A stretch of DNA of 64,000 nt from Peptococcaceae bacterium UBA7702 (GTDB lineage: Bacteria; Bacillota; Dehalobacteriia; UBA7702): contig DLGE01000001.1 in assembly GCA_002482535.1 (NCBI GenBank), positions 124,001 to 188,000 on the forward strand, in the 5' to 3' direction. Below are positions 16,715 to 25,034 of the stretch, piece after piece. A model generated the notes under the pieces. The model saw only the letters and a program-made list of their open reading frames with translations, was not told where the DNA came from and ran no database searches. The translations under genes and the position numbers were made by a program. How positions within the stretch are numbered: position 1 is the stretch's first letter; each line of letters opens with the position of its first letter.

Positions 16715-17593
16715 ATGACATTTTATCGGAAAGCCATTGGCTGTGCCATTGGGGCCGCGGCGCTTTATGCCCTCAACGCCCCCGTCGGCAAGCTGCTATT
16801 GCAGGATGTTCCTGCCGTGATTTTGGCGGGCTTGTTCTACCTCGGCGCCGGGATCGGTATTTTTCTGTTCTCTTTTGTCCTTCGCTTTTGCGGGTGTAGC
16901 AAGAGCGAGGAACCGTTGGTTAGGAGCGATTTGCCCTATGTTTTGGCCATGATCGCCCTGGATATCGCCGCGCCCATCGCCCTGCTTTGGGGGCTTTCCT
17001 TGACCACGGCGGAAAACGCGGCGTTACTCAATAATTTTGAAATTGTGGCCACTGCGCTTTTTGCTTATTTTCTTTTCGGCGAAAAAATTTCAAAACGGCT
17101 GTGTCTTGCCATCCTGTTCATCACGGTCTCCGGTATGCTGCTCTCCCTGGAAAACCATGGCGGTTTTTCTTTCTCCAGCGGTTCTCTGCTGATCCTTTTG
17201 GCCGCTTGCTTTTGGGGTTTGGAAAATAACTGTACCCGCAGGTTATCAGTGAAAAATCCCTTGCAGATCGTGACGGTGAAAGGGCTTTGCAGTGGAACGG
17301 GGTCTCTGCTCATGGGTTTTTATCTCGGTCAGACGCTGCCTTCCTTTGCTTTTGTTATCCTATCTTTGGTGGTGGGCTTTTTCGTTTATGGTCTTAGCAT
17401 CTATTTCTATGTATGTGCCCAACGCTATCTTGGCGCTGCGCGAACCAGCGCGTTTTATGCGATTTCTCCCTTTATCGGGGCGTTTTTGGCGTTGCTGATC
17501 TTCCAAGAGGCGCCGCCGCCGTTGTTTTTCCCCGCCGCGGCGGTGATGGCGGTGGGGACGTATTTCGCGGTGAGTGATCGTTCGCAGATATAA
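16715..17593 (+). CDS. EamA/DMT-family transporter
   Basis: A 292-residue protein with about ten membrane segments and the duplicated EamA fold; the first repeat ends in NNFEIVATALFAYFLFGEKIS and the second contains RYLGAARTSAFYAISPFIGAFLALLIF. Family members export amino acids, nucleobases or drugs. The start at 16715 (MTFYRKAIG) follows AAGGAGAAGG; the upstream extension lies in the operator region. Divergent from the TetR gene. Substrate unknown. Confidence 0.87.
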   Translation: MTFYRKAIGCAIGAAALYALNAPVGKLLLQDVPAVILAGLFYLGAGIGIFLFSFVLRFCGCSKSEEPLVRSDLPYVLAMIALDIAAPIALLWGLSLTTAENAALLNNFEIVATALFAYFLFGEKISKRLCLAILFITVSGMLLSLENHGGFSFSSGSLLILLAACFWGLENNCTRRLSVKNPLQIVTVKGLCSGTGSLLMGFYLGQTLPSFAFVILSLVVGFFVYGLSIYFYVCAQRYLGAARTSAFYAISPFIGAFLALLIFQEAPPPLFFPAAAVMAVGTYFAVSDRSQI

Positions 17594-17623
17594 AAAGCGG
17601 CAGCGGAAACGCTGCCGTTTTTA
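17592..17623 (+). terminator. Terminator after the EamA gene
   Basis: CGGCAGCG-GAAA-CGCTGCCG stem flanked by A- and T-runs directly after the stop codon. Confidence 0.85.
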
Positions 17624-17730
17624 GTTTGTTGAAAAAGTTTAGGCGCAGTGTAAACCGGGATATCACCGTGGCGCCGTGCTTTGGAGAATACCGTTGCGCA
17701 ATGCCCTGTCGCCGATTCCGCCGTACCAAA

Positions 17731-18327
17731 CTAATTTTGTTGTTCTTTTTCGATGCGTTTTAGATAATCTTGAAATATCGGGGGATAAAAATCGCCGGCG
17801 ATTTTCATGTTTTTCAGTTTTGTAAACTGTTCCTTGCTCTCCTGCAAATGACCGGTATAAAAAAGCTTAAGCCCTTTGAGGGTACCGATGTACATTTTAT
17901 AGGCGCCGCTGTTTTCAGCCTCTTTGAGAATGGGCTCCTCGATCTCAAGCCATTTGAGGGCTGCTTCCGGGCGGTCCGAAAGGCAGAGGCCGATGATGTA
18001 CTGGGTGATGAAGGTGAGGTGAATCTTTTTCGGCAGCTCCTTTGTTTTGATCTGTTTTTTCAGGGCATCCATCTGCGGCCATTGGTTTTGACTGATGTAT
18101 GCCTGCATTTTCAAGGTTGCTAAAATATTCTTTTCTTTTTGATTGCTTGTTTTTTCGATTTTCTCATTGAGTAAACCGAGATAAGCATTGTAATCCTTGC
18201 GCTCCCAGGCCAGCTGAAGGGCGTCTTTTTCAACTTGCTGATACTTTCTTTTGCGAAAATGGCCGAAAGCCAAAATCGCCGCGCCGATGATGGCGGCCAT
18301 AACGATATAGATCATTCCTTGGTCCAT
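17731..18327 (-). CDS. Single-pass membrane protein with helical repeats, unknown function
   Basis: A 198-residue protein with one N-terminal membrane segment (MIYIVMAAIIGAAILAFGHF), a basic stop-transfer stretch (RKRKYQQ) and a soluble helical region whose paired helices resemble TPR repeats (for example AALKWLEIEEPILKEAENSG and KLFYTGHLQESKEQFTKL). I do not recognise a named family. It overlaps the upstream cupin gene by 16 bases, with GAGGAG before its ATG, indicating translational coupling. Confidence 0.7.
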   Translation of the reverse strand: MDQGMIYIVMAAIIGAAILAFGHFRKRKYQQVEKDALQLAWERKDYNAYLGLLNEKIEKTSNQKEKNILATLKMQAYISQNQWPQMDALKKQIKTKELPKKIHLTFITQYIIGLCLSDRPEAALKWLEIEEPILKEAENSGAYKMYIGTLKGLKLFYTGHLQESKEQFTKLKNMKIAGDFYPPIFQDYLKRIEKEQQN

Positions 18328-18716
18328 TTTGGTGACTCCTCATAAAGCTCCCAGCCTGTTTTGGAAAAGGCGGGACTGACGATGCAGGAAACGAGGGCAT
18401 CGTCTCCTTTGGTGTGCGCCCTCTGCCAGGTCTTGGCGGGAATCAGGCAGTGGAGGTTTGCTTCGTCCAGGAGGACGTTTTCCTCTGCCTCGGGCTTTTC
18501 CCCCACACCGCCCAAAGTGATTTCCAAAGGGCCGCCGCGGTGCAGCAGCCATAGCTCTTCCCCCGAAAGGCGATGCCATTTCGCCATTGCTCCTCCAGGC
18601 AGCAAATAGTAGCAATGAGAGGCAAAGCCTGCTTCGGCCTGCCAGATTTCGGCGTAGAAACCGCCCTCTTCATGAGGGATCATATTGTATTGTCTGATCC
18701 AATCTACTTTGTTCAT
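18312..18716 (-). CDS. Cupin-superfamily protein (DUF985)
   Basis: A 134-residue protein with the DUF985 pattern: WIRQYNMIPHEEGGFYAEIWQ, ...CYYLLPGGAMAKWHRLSGEELWLLHRGGPLEI and a C-terminal SCIVSPAFSKTGWELYE. It is a small beta-barrel cupin of unknown chemistry. The ATG at 18716 is chosen because TTGAGGAG serves as ribosome site; a TTG upstream lies within that site. It is the first gene of a two-gene minus-strand unit. Confidence 0.85.
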   Translation of the reverse strand: MNKVDWIRQYNMIPHEEGGFYAEIWQAEAGFASHCYYLLPGGAMAKWHRLSGEELWLLHRGGPLEITLGGVGEKPEAEENVLLDEANLHCLIPAKTWQRAHTKGDDALVSCIVSPAFSKTGWELYEESPKWTKE

Positions 18717-18745
18717 CGGACGTGTTTTTCTCCTCAATAAAATCT

Positions 18746-18774
18746 TTGACTTAAGAAAAGAAGTATACTATACT
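18746..18774 (+). promoter_or_regulatory. Promoter for the DUF975 gene
   Basis: TTGACT (18746-18751), a 17-base spacer and TATACT (18769-18774), about 50 bases before the start at 18825. Confidence 0.75.
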
Positions 18775-18824
18775 CTTTGTAGATATTATATTATAAAATG
18801 ATGCATTTTTAAAGGAGGGATTTT

Positions 18825-19613
18825 ATGCTTAACCATACCCGCGCGGAAATGAAAGCGGCGGCCAAAAGCGCTCTGGAAGGGAAATGGGGCACCGCGATTG
18901 GCGCTTTGCTTTTGTCGCAGGTTGTTCCCGCTGTCGTTTTATGTATCGCCATTTGTTTGATGGTCTTCATGGCATATCTCTGTATCGGCTACGGCGCTGT
19001 GGGCTCCGGCATCATCATTTGGATTTTAGTTTATATTTTTGAATTTGCCTTTATTTTTTTGATTCTCGGCCCATTGACCATCACTTACCGCTTTTTTAAC
19101 CTCCGCCTTGGTCGCGGCCTGGAAGTGAATGCCACGATGCCCTATCAATGTTTCCAGGGGGTGCAATACCGCAGAGTAGCGCTTTCTTATTTTATGTATA
19201 CTTTATTCATCTTTCTTTGGAGTTTGATTTTTGTCGTTCCCGCACTCCTTGTCATTCTTTTACCCGAACCTTGGAGTTTTGTTCTTTATATCTTATGTTT
19301 TCCCCTTCTCATTCCGATGTATGTCAAAATGCTTTCCTATGATATGATGTTCTTTGTGATGCTCGATCACCCGGAAACCAATTGGCAAAGCGCCCTCAAT
19401 GAAAGCAAGCAGATGATGCACGGTCACAAAACCGATCTCTTTGTCCTTTATCTTTCTTTTATCCCCTGGCTGCTCTTGGTAGGGGTTACCGCCGGCCTCG
19501 CCGGGCTTTATGTCTACCCTTATATGTATACGACAGTGGCTAATTTCTACCGTTCTCTGAAAGAGGAAAATGTTGCTGCCGCCGGGGAAATTCCCAACGA
19601 ATTTATCGCCTGA
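18825..19613 (+). CDS. DUF975-family integral membrane protein
   Basis: A 262-residue protein that opens with the DUF975-typical MLNHTRAEMKAAAKSALEGKWGTAIGALLL and has about six membrane spans. The conserved region after the middle spans (SYDMMFFVMLDHPETNWQSALNESKQMMHGHKTDLFVLYLSFIPW) is the family's strongest signature. Such proteins are common in Bacillota and have no assigned function. Own promoter; AAAGGAGGG before the ATG; terminator follows. Confidence 0.88.
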   Translation: MLNHTRAEMKAAAKSALEGKWGTAIGALLLSQVVPAVVLCIAICLMVFMAYLCIGYGAVGSGIIIWILVYIFEFAFIFLILGPLTITYRFFNLRLGRGLEVNATMPYQCFQGVQYRRVALSYFMYTLFIFLWSLIFVVPALLVILLPEPWSFVLYILCFPLLIPMYVKMLSYDMMFFVMLDHPETNWQSALNESKQMMHGHKTDLFVLYLSFIPWLLLVGVTAGLAGLYVYPYMYTTVANFYRSLKEENVAAAGEIPNEFIA

Positions 19614-19643
19614 CCCGAACAATGATAGATTGCACGTCAATCG

Positions 19644-19687
19644 GAAACGTACCATGAAATGTGTTTTTTGGTACGTTTCTTTTTTTT
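19644..19687 (+). terminator. Terminator after the DUF975 gene
   Basis: GAAACGTACC (19644-19653) pairs with GGTACGTTTC (19670-19679), followed by eight T residues. It ends 24 bases before aroK. Confidence 0.85.
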
Positions 19688-19710
19688 GACGGATATGATA
19701 TACTGATGCC

Positions 19711-20202
19711 ATGAAAAATCTTTATCTCATCGGTATGATGGGCGCCGGAAAAACCAACATCGGCAAAATGGCCGCGCAAAGAACCCATCGCCGTTTCGTG
19801 GATACCGACGCTTTGATTGAAAAGCATGCCGGCATGACCGTGGCGGAAATATTCAAGCGGGAAGGGGAAAGCGGCTTCCGCGCCAGAGAGACCCGGGTTC
19901 TTGCTTCCTTGGCCAGAAAAAGGAATATGATTGTCTCCACCGGCGGTGGTATCGTGGTTACGCCGGAGAATATTCGCCTGATGAAAAGAAGCGGTATCGT
20001 TATCTGGCTGAAACGGGACTTACATACGATCATCGCCAATCCCCGGATTCGGCGCCGCCCTTTGTTGGCCAAAAACGAAAATGCCATCTTCGATCTCATG
20101 TTGGTCCGGGAACCACTCTATAAAAAGGCCTGTCATTTCGTGGTGTATAACGACGCGGACCGGCAAAAAACCGTGGATGAAATTTTGCGAATCGTCAAAT
20201 AA
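19711..20202 (+). CDS. aroK: Shikimate kinase
   Basis: A 163-residue kinase with P-loop GMMGAGKT at residues 8-15, the shikimate-binding DTD motif in RFVDTDALIE, ESGFRARET, and STGGGIV, all in normal family order. It phosphorylates shikimate in chorismate synthesis. It is separated from other aro genes here. No ribosome site is seen; TATACT at 19699-19704 would place transcription at or next to the ATG, suggesting leaderless translation. A weak -35 (TTTCTT region) overlaps the terminator. Confidence 0.93.
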   Translation: MKNLYLIGMMGAGKTNIGKMAAQRTHRRFVDTDALIEKHAGMTVAEIFKREGESGFRARETRVLASLARKRNMIVSTGGGIVVTPENIRLMKRSGIVIWLKRDLHTIIANPRIRRRPLLAKNENAIFDLMLVREPLYKKACHFVVYNDADRQKTVDEILRIVK

Positions 20203-20243
20203 CGTATTTTTTCGGCTTTTTTCTCATATAAATAGCCGAGGTG

Positions 20244-20504
20244 ATGGCTTTGGATGTGGATGAAAGCCTTTATGCGCTGGTCGCCCGGTATTTTCTGAAA
20301 CCAAGGGAAAAGATCGGCGCAAATACGAGATTTAAAAAGGATCTCAAAGCGGATTCACTGGATTTTCTTGAATTTGTACTGCTGGTGGAAGAAGAATATC
20401 GCTGTCCCCTCGATGATGATGCCTTATCTTTGGTGGTAACGGTGGGACAATTTTCACAATTGCTGGAAACGAGTATTGCCGGGAATTCCTTGGGGAAAGA
20501 ATAA
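20244..20504 (+). CDS. Stand-alone acyl carrier protein-like protein
   Basis: An 86-residue acidic helical protein with ADSLDFLEFVLLVEEEY, matching the DSL phosphopantetheine-attachment motif of acyl carrier proteins (serine near residue 38). It is not next to fatty-acid synthase genes but sits between shikimate kinase and two flavoprotein genes. It is therefore either a second, specialised carrier or a moved copy. Several close start codons (GTG 20241, ATG 20244, TTG 20250) compete; GAGGTG immediately upstream favours TTG 20250 or ATG 20244. Confidence 0.8.
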   Translation: MALDVDESLYALVARYFLKPREKIGANTRFKKDLKADSLDFLEFVLLVEEEYRCPLDDDALSLVVTVGQFSQLLETSIAGNSLGKE

Positions 20505-20524
20505 AGTAGAATCGAATCAATCAA

Positions 20525-21772
20525 ATGGAACATTTATACGACGTTGCGGTGATCGGCGGCGGCGCTGCCGGGCTTGCGGCCGCCATCGCCTGCGCCCGCC
20601 AGCGAAATAAAACCGATATTGTAATCATAGAGAAAGAAGCCCGGGTGGCCAAAAAACTTTTGGCCACCGGCAATGGGCGCTGTAATTTTACGAATACGGA
20701 AAATAATGCCCAATGCTACCACGGCAAAGATCCGTCTTTTCAGGCGGCGGCCAACCGCCGTTTTTCCCCTTGGGCCAACATCGCTTTTTTCCGCTCCCTG
20801 GGGATCATGGCGAAAACAGAGGAAAACGGTAAAGTCTATCCTTTAAGCCTACAGGCTGCCGCCGTCGTGGATCTGCTGCGCGCCGAAAGCCGGCGCTTGG
20901 GAATCGCTGTTTTGACAGAGACAACGGTAAAACGCATCACGCGCCGGGAAGAAGCATTCTTTTTAGAAACCGCGGACAAGCCGGTTTACGCGAAGAAAGT
21001 GATTGTCGCCGCAGGCGGTCTGGCCGCCCCGGAATTGGGTGGCTCACCCTGGGGTTATGATTTGTTGACCTCTTTGGGACATTCTTTGATTCCTCTCGCG
21101 CCTTCCCTTGTGAAGATCAAAACCGACCGCCGCATACCAAACGCCTTAAAGGGCATCAAAGTGGAAGGGGCGCTGACGCTGAAAAAAGCAACGGCTGTCG
21201 CCGGCTATGCCGCCGGGGAGATCCTCTTTACCGATTACGGTCTGTCCGGGCCGCCGGTGTTGCACCTCTCCCGCCTGCTCTGCTATGAAAATCCAGGAGA
21301 TTTTAGCTTGGAAATCGATTTTCTGCCCTGTTTTGAGGAAGAGGAATTGTTCTCCTTGCTCAAAGAGCGCCGGGAGGTTTTGACAGCTCAAACCTTGGAA
21401 TATTATTTAACGGGACTCGTTCAGAAAAAAGTGGGGCAGTTGCTCCTCAAAGAAGCGTTGCATTGTAAGGTCAGCCGCGGGGTGGAGAGTTTAGACGACC
21501 ATGAGCTGAAAAAGATCTGCCGCTTTTTAAAGGCATTTCCTTTGGCCGTAACGGGTACATTAGGCTGGAAGCAAGCCCAGGTGACCGCCGGTGGCATCGA
21601 TGTGGCGGATTTCTGCGCTGGGACGATGGAAAGCAAACTGCTCCCCGGGCTTTACGCTGCTGGGGAGGTTCTCGACATTGACGGCGACTGCGGCGGCTAC
21701 AATCTGCAATGGGCAATCTCCTCCGGGCGTTTGGCCGGAGAAAGCATTGCCGCCGCTTTGACGGAGGTGTGA
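20525..21772 (+). CDS. FAD-dependent oxidoreductase, HI0933/BaiN family
   Basis: A 415-residue flavoprotein with the FAD dinucleotide motif DVAVIGGGAAGLAAAIACA at the N-terminus, KLLATGNGRCNFTN and a C-terminal PGLYAAGEVLDIDGDCGGYNLQWAISSG, which are family hallmarks. Members include flavoproteins such as BaiN, implicated in bile-acid dehydroxylation in gut clostridia, and the family is sometimes annotated aminoacetone oxidase; neither activity can be assumed here. It is followed after 1 base by a second FAD protein. Confidence 0.9.
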   Translation: MEHLYDVAVIGGGAAGLAAAIACARQRNKTDIVIIEKEARVAKKLLATGNGRCNFTNTENNAQCYHGKDPSFQAAANRRFSPWANIAFFRSLGIMAKTEENGKVYPLSLQAAAVVDLLRAESRRLGIAVLTETTVKRITRREEAFFLETADKPVYAKKVIVAAGGLAAPELGGSPWGYDLLTSLGHSLIPLAPSLVKIKTDRRIPNALKGIKVEGALTLKKATAVAGYAAGEILFTDYGLSGPPVLHLSRLLCYENPGDFSLEIDFLPCFEEEELFSLLKERREVLTAQTLEYYLTGLVQKKVGQLLLKEALHCKVSRGVESLDDHELKKICRFLKAFPLAVTGTLGWKQAQVTAGGIDVADFCAGTMESKLLPGLYAAGEVLDIDGDCGGYNLQWAISSGRLAGESIAAALTEV

Positions 21773-21773
21773 T

Positions 21774-23351
21774 ATGATCCGTGTGGAACATTTAAAACTT
21801 CCCGTTTTTTACGACACCGAAGCCGTAAAAAGCGCGGTTGCCAAAAAAATACAGGTCAGAAAAACCGATATCAAAGAGATCGTCATCCTCAAAGAAGCTT
21901 TGGACGCCAGGAAAAAACCGCGGCTTTACCGTGTCGTCACTGCCGGGGTGATCCTTTCCGTTGCCGAAGAACCGGTGCTTGCCAAAAACAGGGGAAAATG
22001 CGCAAGGGAAGTTTCCTTTGGCCATACGCCTCCTGCCGTCAACTACAGGGGAGCCCATCCTCCCCTCGTCGTGGGGGCGGGTCCCGCCGGGCTTTTTGGC
22101 GCTCTGACTTTGGCCAAAGCGGGGTTAAAACCACTGATCATTGAGGCCGGCAGAGAAAGCGCGGCAAGGAAACAGGACATCCTTGCCTTTTGTGACAACG
22201 GTGTTTTTCTGCCCCAAAGCAATATTCAGTTTGGCGAAGGCGGCGCCGGGATGTTTTCCGACGGCAAGCTGACCACAGGGACGAAAGATCCCCGTCACAG
22301 AGAGATCATAAAGACGCTGATCGACTGCGGCGCACCCCGGGAAATCGCTTATTTGGCCAAACCTCACATCGGTTCCGATTATCTGCCCCTTGTTTCCGCG
22401 GCCCTGAGGCAAAAAATCGAGGCCTTGGGCGGCCGTTTTCTTTTTGAAACGCGGCTCATCGGTATTGTAACGCAAAAAGAGCGGCTCAAGGCCGCCGTCA
22501 TAGAGGATGGCGCAGGGCAAAGGGAACTTGCCGCGGATCATCTGCTTCTTGCCTGTGGTCACAGCGCCAGAGATACTGTTTCGATGCTGAAGGAAAGCGG
22601 CGTGGTGATGGTTAAGAAACCTTTTTCCCTGGGCCTGCGCATCGAGCACCTGCAACGGGATATCAACATTGCCCAGTACGGAGAGGCCTGGGCGTCTCTT
22701 ACTGCGGATTATAAGTTATCGGCCAAGCTTATGAACGGCCGTTCTGTCTATACGTTTTGTATGTGTCCCGGTGGTTATGTGGTACCGGCCACCTCAGAAC
22801 CAAAGGCCGTGGTAACCAACGGTATGAGCCAATGGCAGAGGGAAGGAGAAAACGCTAACAGTGCGGTTCTCGTTTCGGTGCGGCCGGAGGATTTTCCCGG
22901 CGACGATGTTTTGGCCGGAATCGCCTTACAGCGGCAGATTGAGAGCAGCGCCTTTCAGCGGGGCGGCAACGGTTACGCCGCGCCGGCTCAGCGCTGGGAG
23001 GATTTTCTCTTAAACAGAGCGACCACAGCCTGGGGGAAGGTGAAACCCACTTACCGCCCGGCGGCAGTGATGAGCAACTTGAACGGCTTGTTCCCGGCTT
23101 TTGTTACCGACAGTCTCAAGGAAGGCATTCCATTACTTGCGGAAAAGCTCTCCGGTTTTGCTGATGGCGACGCCGTTTTGACCGCGCCGGAAACGAGGAG
23201 CTCCGCGCCGTATCGCATCGTCAGAGACGAAACGGGGGAAAGCAGCATTGGCGGTCTTTATCCTGCCGGGGAAGGCCCGGGCTATGCCGGCGGTATCATG
23301 TCTTCCGCTGCCGACGGTATGAAGGCTGCGGAAAAAATCTGTGCAGGTTAA
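21774..23351 (+). CDS. FAD-dependent dehydrogenase (COG2509 family)
   Basis: A 525-residue protein. After an ~90-residue N-terminal domain with a ferredoxin-like look (RVEHLKLPVFYDTEAVKSAVAKKI), the FAD motif PLVVGAGPAGLFGALTLAKAG appears, then the family-specific NIQFGEGGAGMFSDGKLTTGTKDPR and YTFCMCPGGYVVPATSE, and a C-terminal LYPAGEGPGYAGGIMSSAADG. The family is widespread in anaerobes and has no settled substrate. It is one base after the BaiN-like gene, so a two-flavoprotein operon. Confidence 0.9.
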   Translation: MIRVEHLKLPVFYDTEAVKSAVAKKIQVRKTDIKEIVILKEALDARKKPRLYRVVTAGVILSVAEEPVLAKNRGKCAREVSFGHTPPAVNYRGAHPPLVVGAGPAGLFGALTLAKAGLKPLIIEAGRESAARKQDILAFCDNGVFLPQSNIQFGEGGAGMFSDGKLTTGTKDPRHREIIKTLIDCGAPREIAYLAKPHIGSDYLPLVSAALRQKIEALGGRFLFETRLIGIVTQKERLKAAVIEDGAGQRELAADHLLLACGHSARDTVSMLKESGVVMVKKPFSLGLRIEHLQRDINIAQYGEAWASLTADYKLSAKLMNGRSVYTFCMCPGGYVVPATSEPKAVVTNGMSQWQREGENANSAVLVSVRPEDFPGDDVLAGIALQRQIESSAFQRGGNGYAAPAQRWEDFLLNRATTAWGKVKPTYRPAAVMSNLNGLFPAFVTDSLKEGIPLLAEKLSGFADGDAVLTAPETRSSAPYRIVRDETGESSIGGLYPAGEGPGYAGGIMSSAADGMKAAEKICAG

Positions 23352-23410
23352 AACTACCTCTTGCATATTTCTATGTTGGCGTGTAAAATAAAAAGAAAGG
23401 GGGTAATCGT

Positions 23411-23602
23411 ATGAAAGTTCTGAAATGGATCTTTTTCATGATTATTACCGCCGTTTCTGTGGCGGCGCTCGTTTATGCGGTGATGAGCAAAGACATTTGC
23501 TTTTCTTGTTTGTGGGACAAAGTGAAAAAGTTTTTTGCAAGCTTTTTTTCTCAATTTCTCACCGAAGAAGACTTTTGCGATATTCCTGTGGGTGAGGAAT
23601 AA
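23411..23602 (+). CDS. Small single-pass membrane protein, 63 residues
   Basis: MKVLKWIFFMIITAVSVAALVYA forms a clear membrane segment, followed by a short amphipathic, aromatic and cysteine-containing tail (CFSCLWDKVKKFFASFFSQF) and an acidic end. AAAGGGGGT lies 7-8 bases before the ATG. There is no recognisable family. The good ribosome site, the membrane segment and a downstream terminator support it as real. Confidence 0.6.
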   Translation: MKVLKWIFFMIITAVSVAALVYAVMSKDICFSCLWDKVKKFFASFFSQFLTEEDFCDIPVGEE

Positions 23603-23653
23603 GCGGTCAATGATAATGAAGGGGGCTTTGGCCTGAAGAAGCCCTTTAAAAAG

Positions 23654-23693
23654 AAAATCGGTTTCTGATAAAGCGTCAGAAACCGATTTTTTC
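23654..23693 (+). terminator. Terminator after the flavoprotein operon
   Basis: AAAATCGGTTTCTGA pairs with TCAGAAACCGATTTT plus T-run. A smaller GGGCTT/AAGCCC hairpin precedes it at about 23622-23645. Confidence 0.85.
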
Positions 23694-23718
23694 ATGCCAA
23701 TAGAATTCCATTGGTTTT

Positions 23719-24513
23719 TTAACTGAAAAGGAGGTCAAGAAACATCATAAAAGCGAAGCCCACGGCGGCCAAAACGGAAACCGCTTTTTTATTGCCGTTG
23801 ATATGTGCTTCGGGGATGATTTCCGCAAAAACCACGAAGATCATGGCGCCGGCGGCAAAGGCCAGGACGAAGGGGAGAATCGACTGAAAAAAAATCGTCA
23901 GTGCCGCGCCGGCCACGGCAGCCACCGTTTCCATCATCGAGGAAAGCTGGCTGTAGATGAAGGCGCGGGGCGCAGAAAGACCGTCCCGGCGCAGGGGCAA
24001 GGAAATCGCGGCGCCTTCCGGAAAATTCTGAATGCCGATGCCGAAGGCCAAAGCCAGGGCCGCAGCCATCGTATCGCCGCTGGATGCCGCGCCGACGGCC
24101 ACGCCGATGGCCAGACCTTCCGGCAGATTGTGGATGGTCATAGCGATATAGAGCAGGGTATTATTGCCGAAATGATTGCGCAAAAACAGCGCCGCTTTCG
24201 TTTCCCGGCGGTCCGTGGGGAGAATTTTATCGGCCAGCAGCAAGAAAATGACGCCGGTGCCAAAACCCAGCATCACCGGAAACAAAGGGTTGATGCCGAT
24301 GGTTAAGGCCTGCTGATAGGCGGGATTCAGCAGAGAATAAAAGGATGCGGCAACCATGATGCCTCCAGCCAGTCCCAGGGTGCCGTCGAGATATTTCTGA
24401 TCGAGATTCCTAAACGGAAACACCATGGCCGCGCCGGCCGCCGCCGGCAGCAGCGCCAGCAGACCGCCGAGGAATCCCTGGAGCATGGTGGGCAAAGATA
24501 AAAACCAAGTCAT
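23719..24513 (-). CDS. ZIP-family metal transporter
   Basis: A 264-residue, eight-span membrane protein with the ZIP metal-site motifs TIHNLPEGLAIG (span 4) and IQNFPEGAAIS (span 5). The pattern HNxPEG followed by QNFPEG is typical of the ZupT/GufA branch that imports zinc and other divalent metals. Convergent with the flavoprotein operon; a few bases of leader and GAAAGGAC upstream on the minus strand serve as ribosome site. Metal selectivity unknown. Confidence 0.9.
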   Translation of the reverse strand: MTWFLSLPTMLQGFLGGLLALLPAAAGAAMVFPFRNLDQKYLDGTLGLAGGIMVAASFYSLLNPAYQQALTIGINPLFPVMLGFGTGVIFLLLADKILPTDRRETKAALFLRNHFGNNTLLYIAMTIHNLPEGLAIGVAVGAASSGDTMAAALALAFGIGIQNFPEGAAISLPLRRDGLSAPRAFIYSQLSSMMETVAAVAGAALTIFFQSILPFVLAFAAGAMIFVVFAEIIPEAHINGNKKAVSVLAAVGFAFMMFLDLLFS

Positions 24514-24696
24514 ATGAAAAGTCCTTTCTTTGATCTCCTCCCATTTTATGCCGCTCTATGGATTCTGTGAAAATAACGCCAAATCAAAAAGATACCGCAA
24601 CGAAACAGTAACTTTGCCAAAAACAATCTCTTTCACCTGCAAAAAGCAGCCTTAAAAACAATCCTACGCCAAAGTGGAATTTCTTAAAATTAAGGC

Positions 24697-24725
24697 TTGT
24701 TATTTTCAGCGGTCTGTATTATAAT
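24697..24725 (+). promoter_or_regulatory. Promoter for the his operon
   Basis: TTGTTA (24697-24702), 17 bases, then TATAAT (24720-24725), 30 bases upstream of the leader peptide start. Confidence 0.75.
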
Positions 24726-24755
24726 ACTATTATAAATTTCTAGGAGCGTATCAAA

Positions 24756-24857
24756 ATGAAAGCCCACCATCATCATTTTCATCACCATTTTAAAAACGGA
24801 AAAAGAAATATGTGGTCGGTATTTTTTTCTGACGGACTCCGTGCCGGGCGAAGTTAA
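24756..24857 (+). CDS. hisL: His operon leader peptide, histidine-rich, 33 residues
   Basis: An ATG at 24756, with AGGAG 10 bases upstream, opens a 33-codon frame whose residues 4-11 are HHHHFHHH: seven histidine codons within eight, ended by TAA at 24855-24857. Downstream lie three hairpins, the last a terminator, then hisZ. This is the architecture of a translational attenuator: when charged tRNA-His is scarce, ribosomes stall on the His run. Such leader peptides are classic in enterobacteria, whereas T-boxes are the usual his control in Bacillota. Confidence 0.85.
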   Translation: MKAHHHHFHHHFKNGKRNMWSVFFSDGLRAGRS

Positions 24858-24915
24858 CGCGCCGGGTTGGTGAAATTTGCTCTTATTTTATAGAAAAAAT
24901 TTCTTATAGCAAATA
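24844..24915 (+). promoter_or_regulatory. Attenuator hairpins between hisL and its terminator
   Basis: Hairpin A at the end of the leader frame: CCGGGCG (about 24844-24850) with CGC-G-CCGG (about 24858-24865). Hairpin B: ATTTGCT (about 24876) with AGCAAAT (about 24908-24914). They could be the pause and alternative structures of the attenuator. A pairing that would directly disrupt the terminator was not found by eye. Confidence 0.5.
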
Positions 24916-24918
24916 GTC

Positions 24919-24950
24919 TGCGGCCACATCTTTGTGGCCGCATTTTTATT
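24919..24950 (+). terminator. Attenuator terminator upstream of hisZ
   Basis: TGCGGCCAC (24919-24927) pairs with GTGGCCGCA (24934-24942), followed by TTTTTATT. It lies 85 bases before hisZ and after the His leader peptide. Confidence 0.85.
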
Positions 24951-25034
24951 ACCCCAAAGACATATTGTTTTACCTTGAGTTTCATCATGAGACTGTTTTA
25001 AATGACGCCAAAGCGTCAGGAAAGGATGGCTCCA

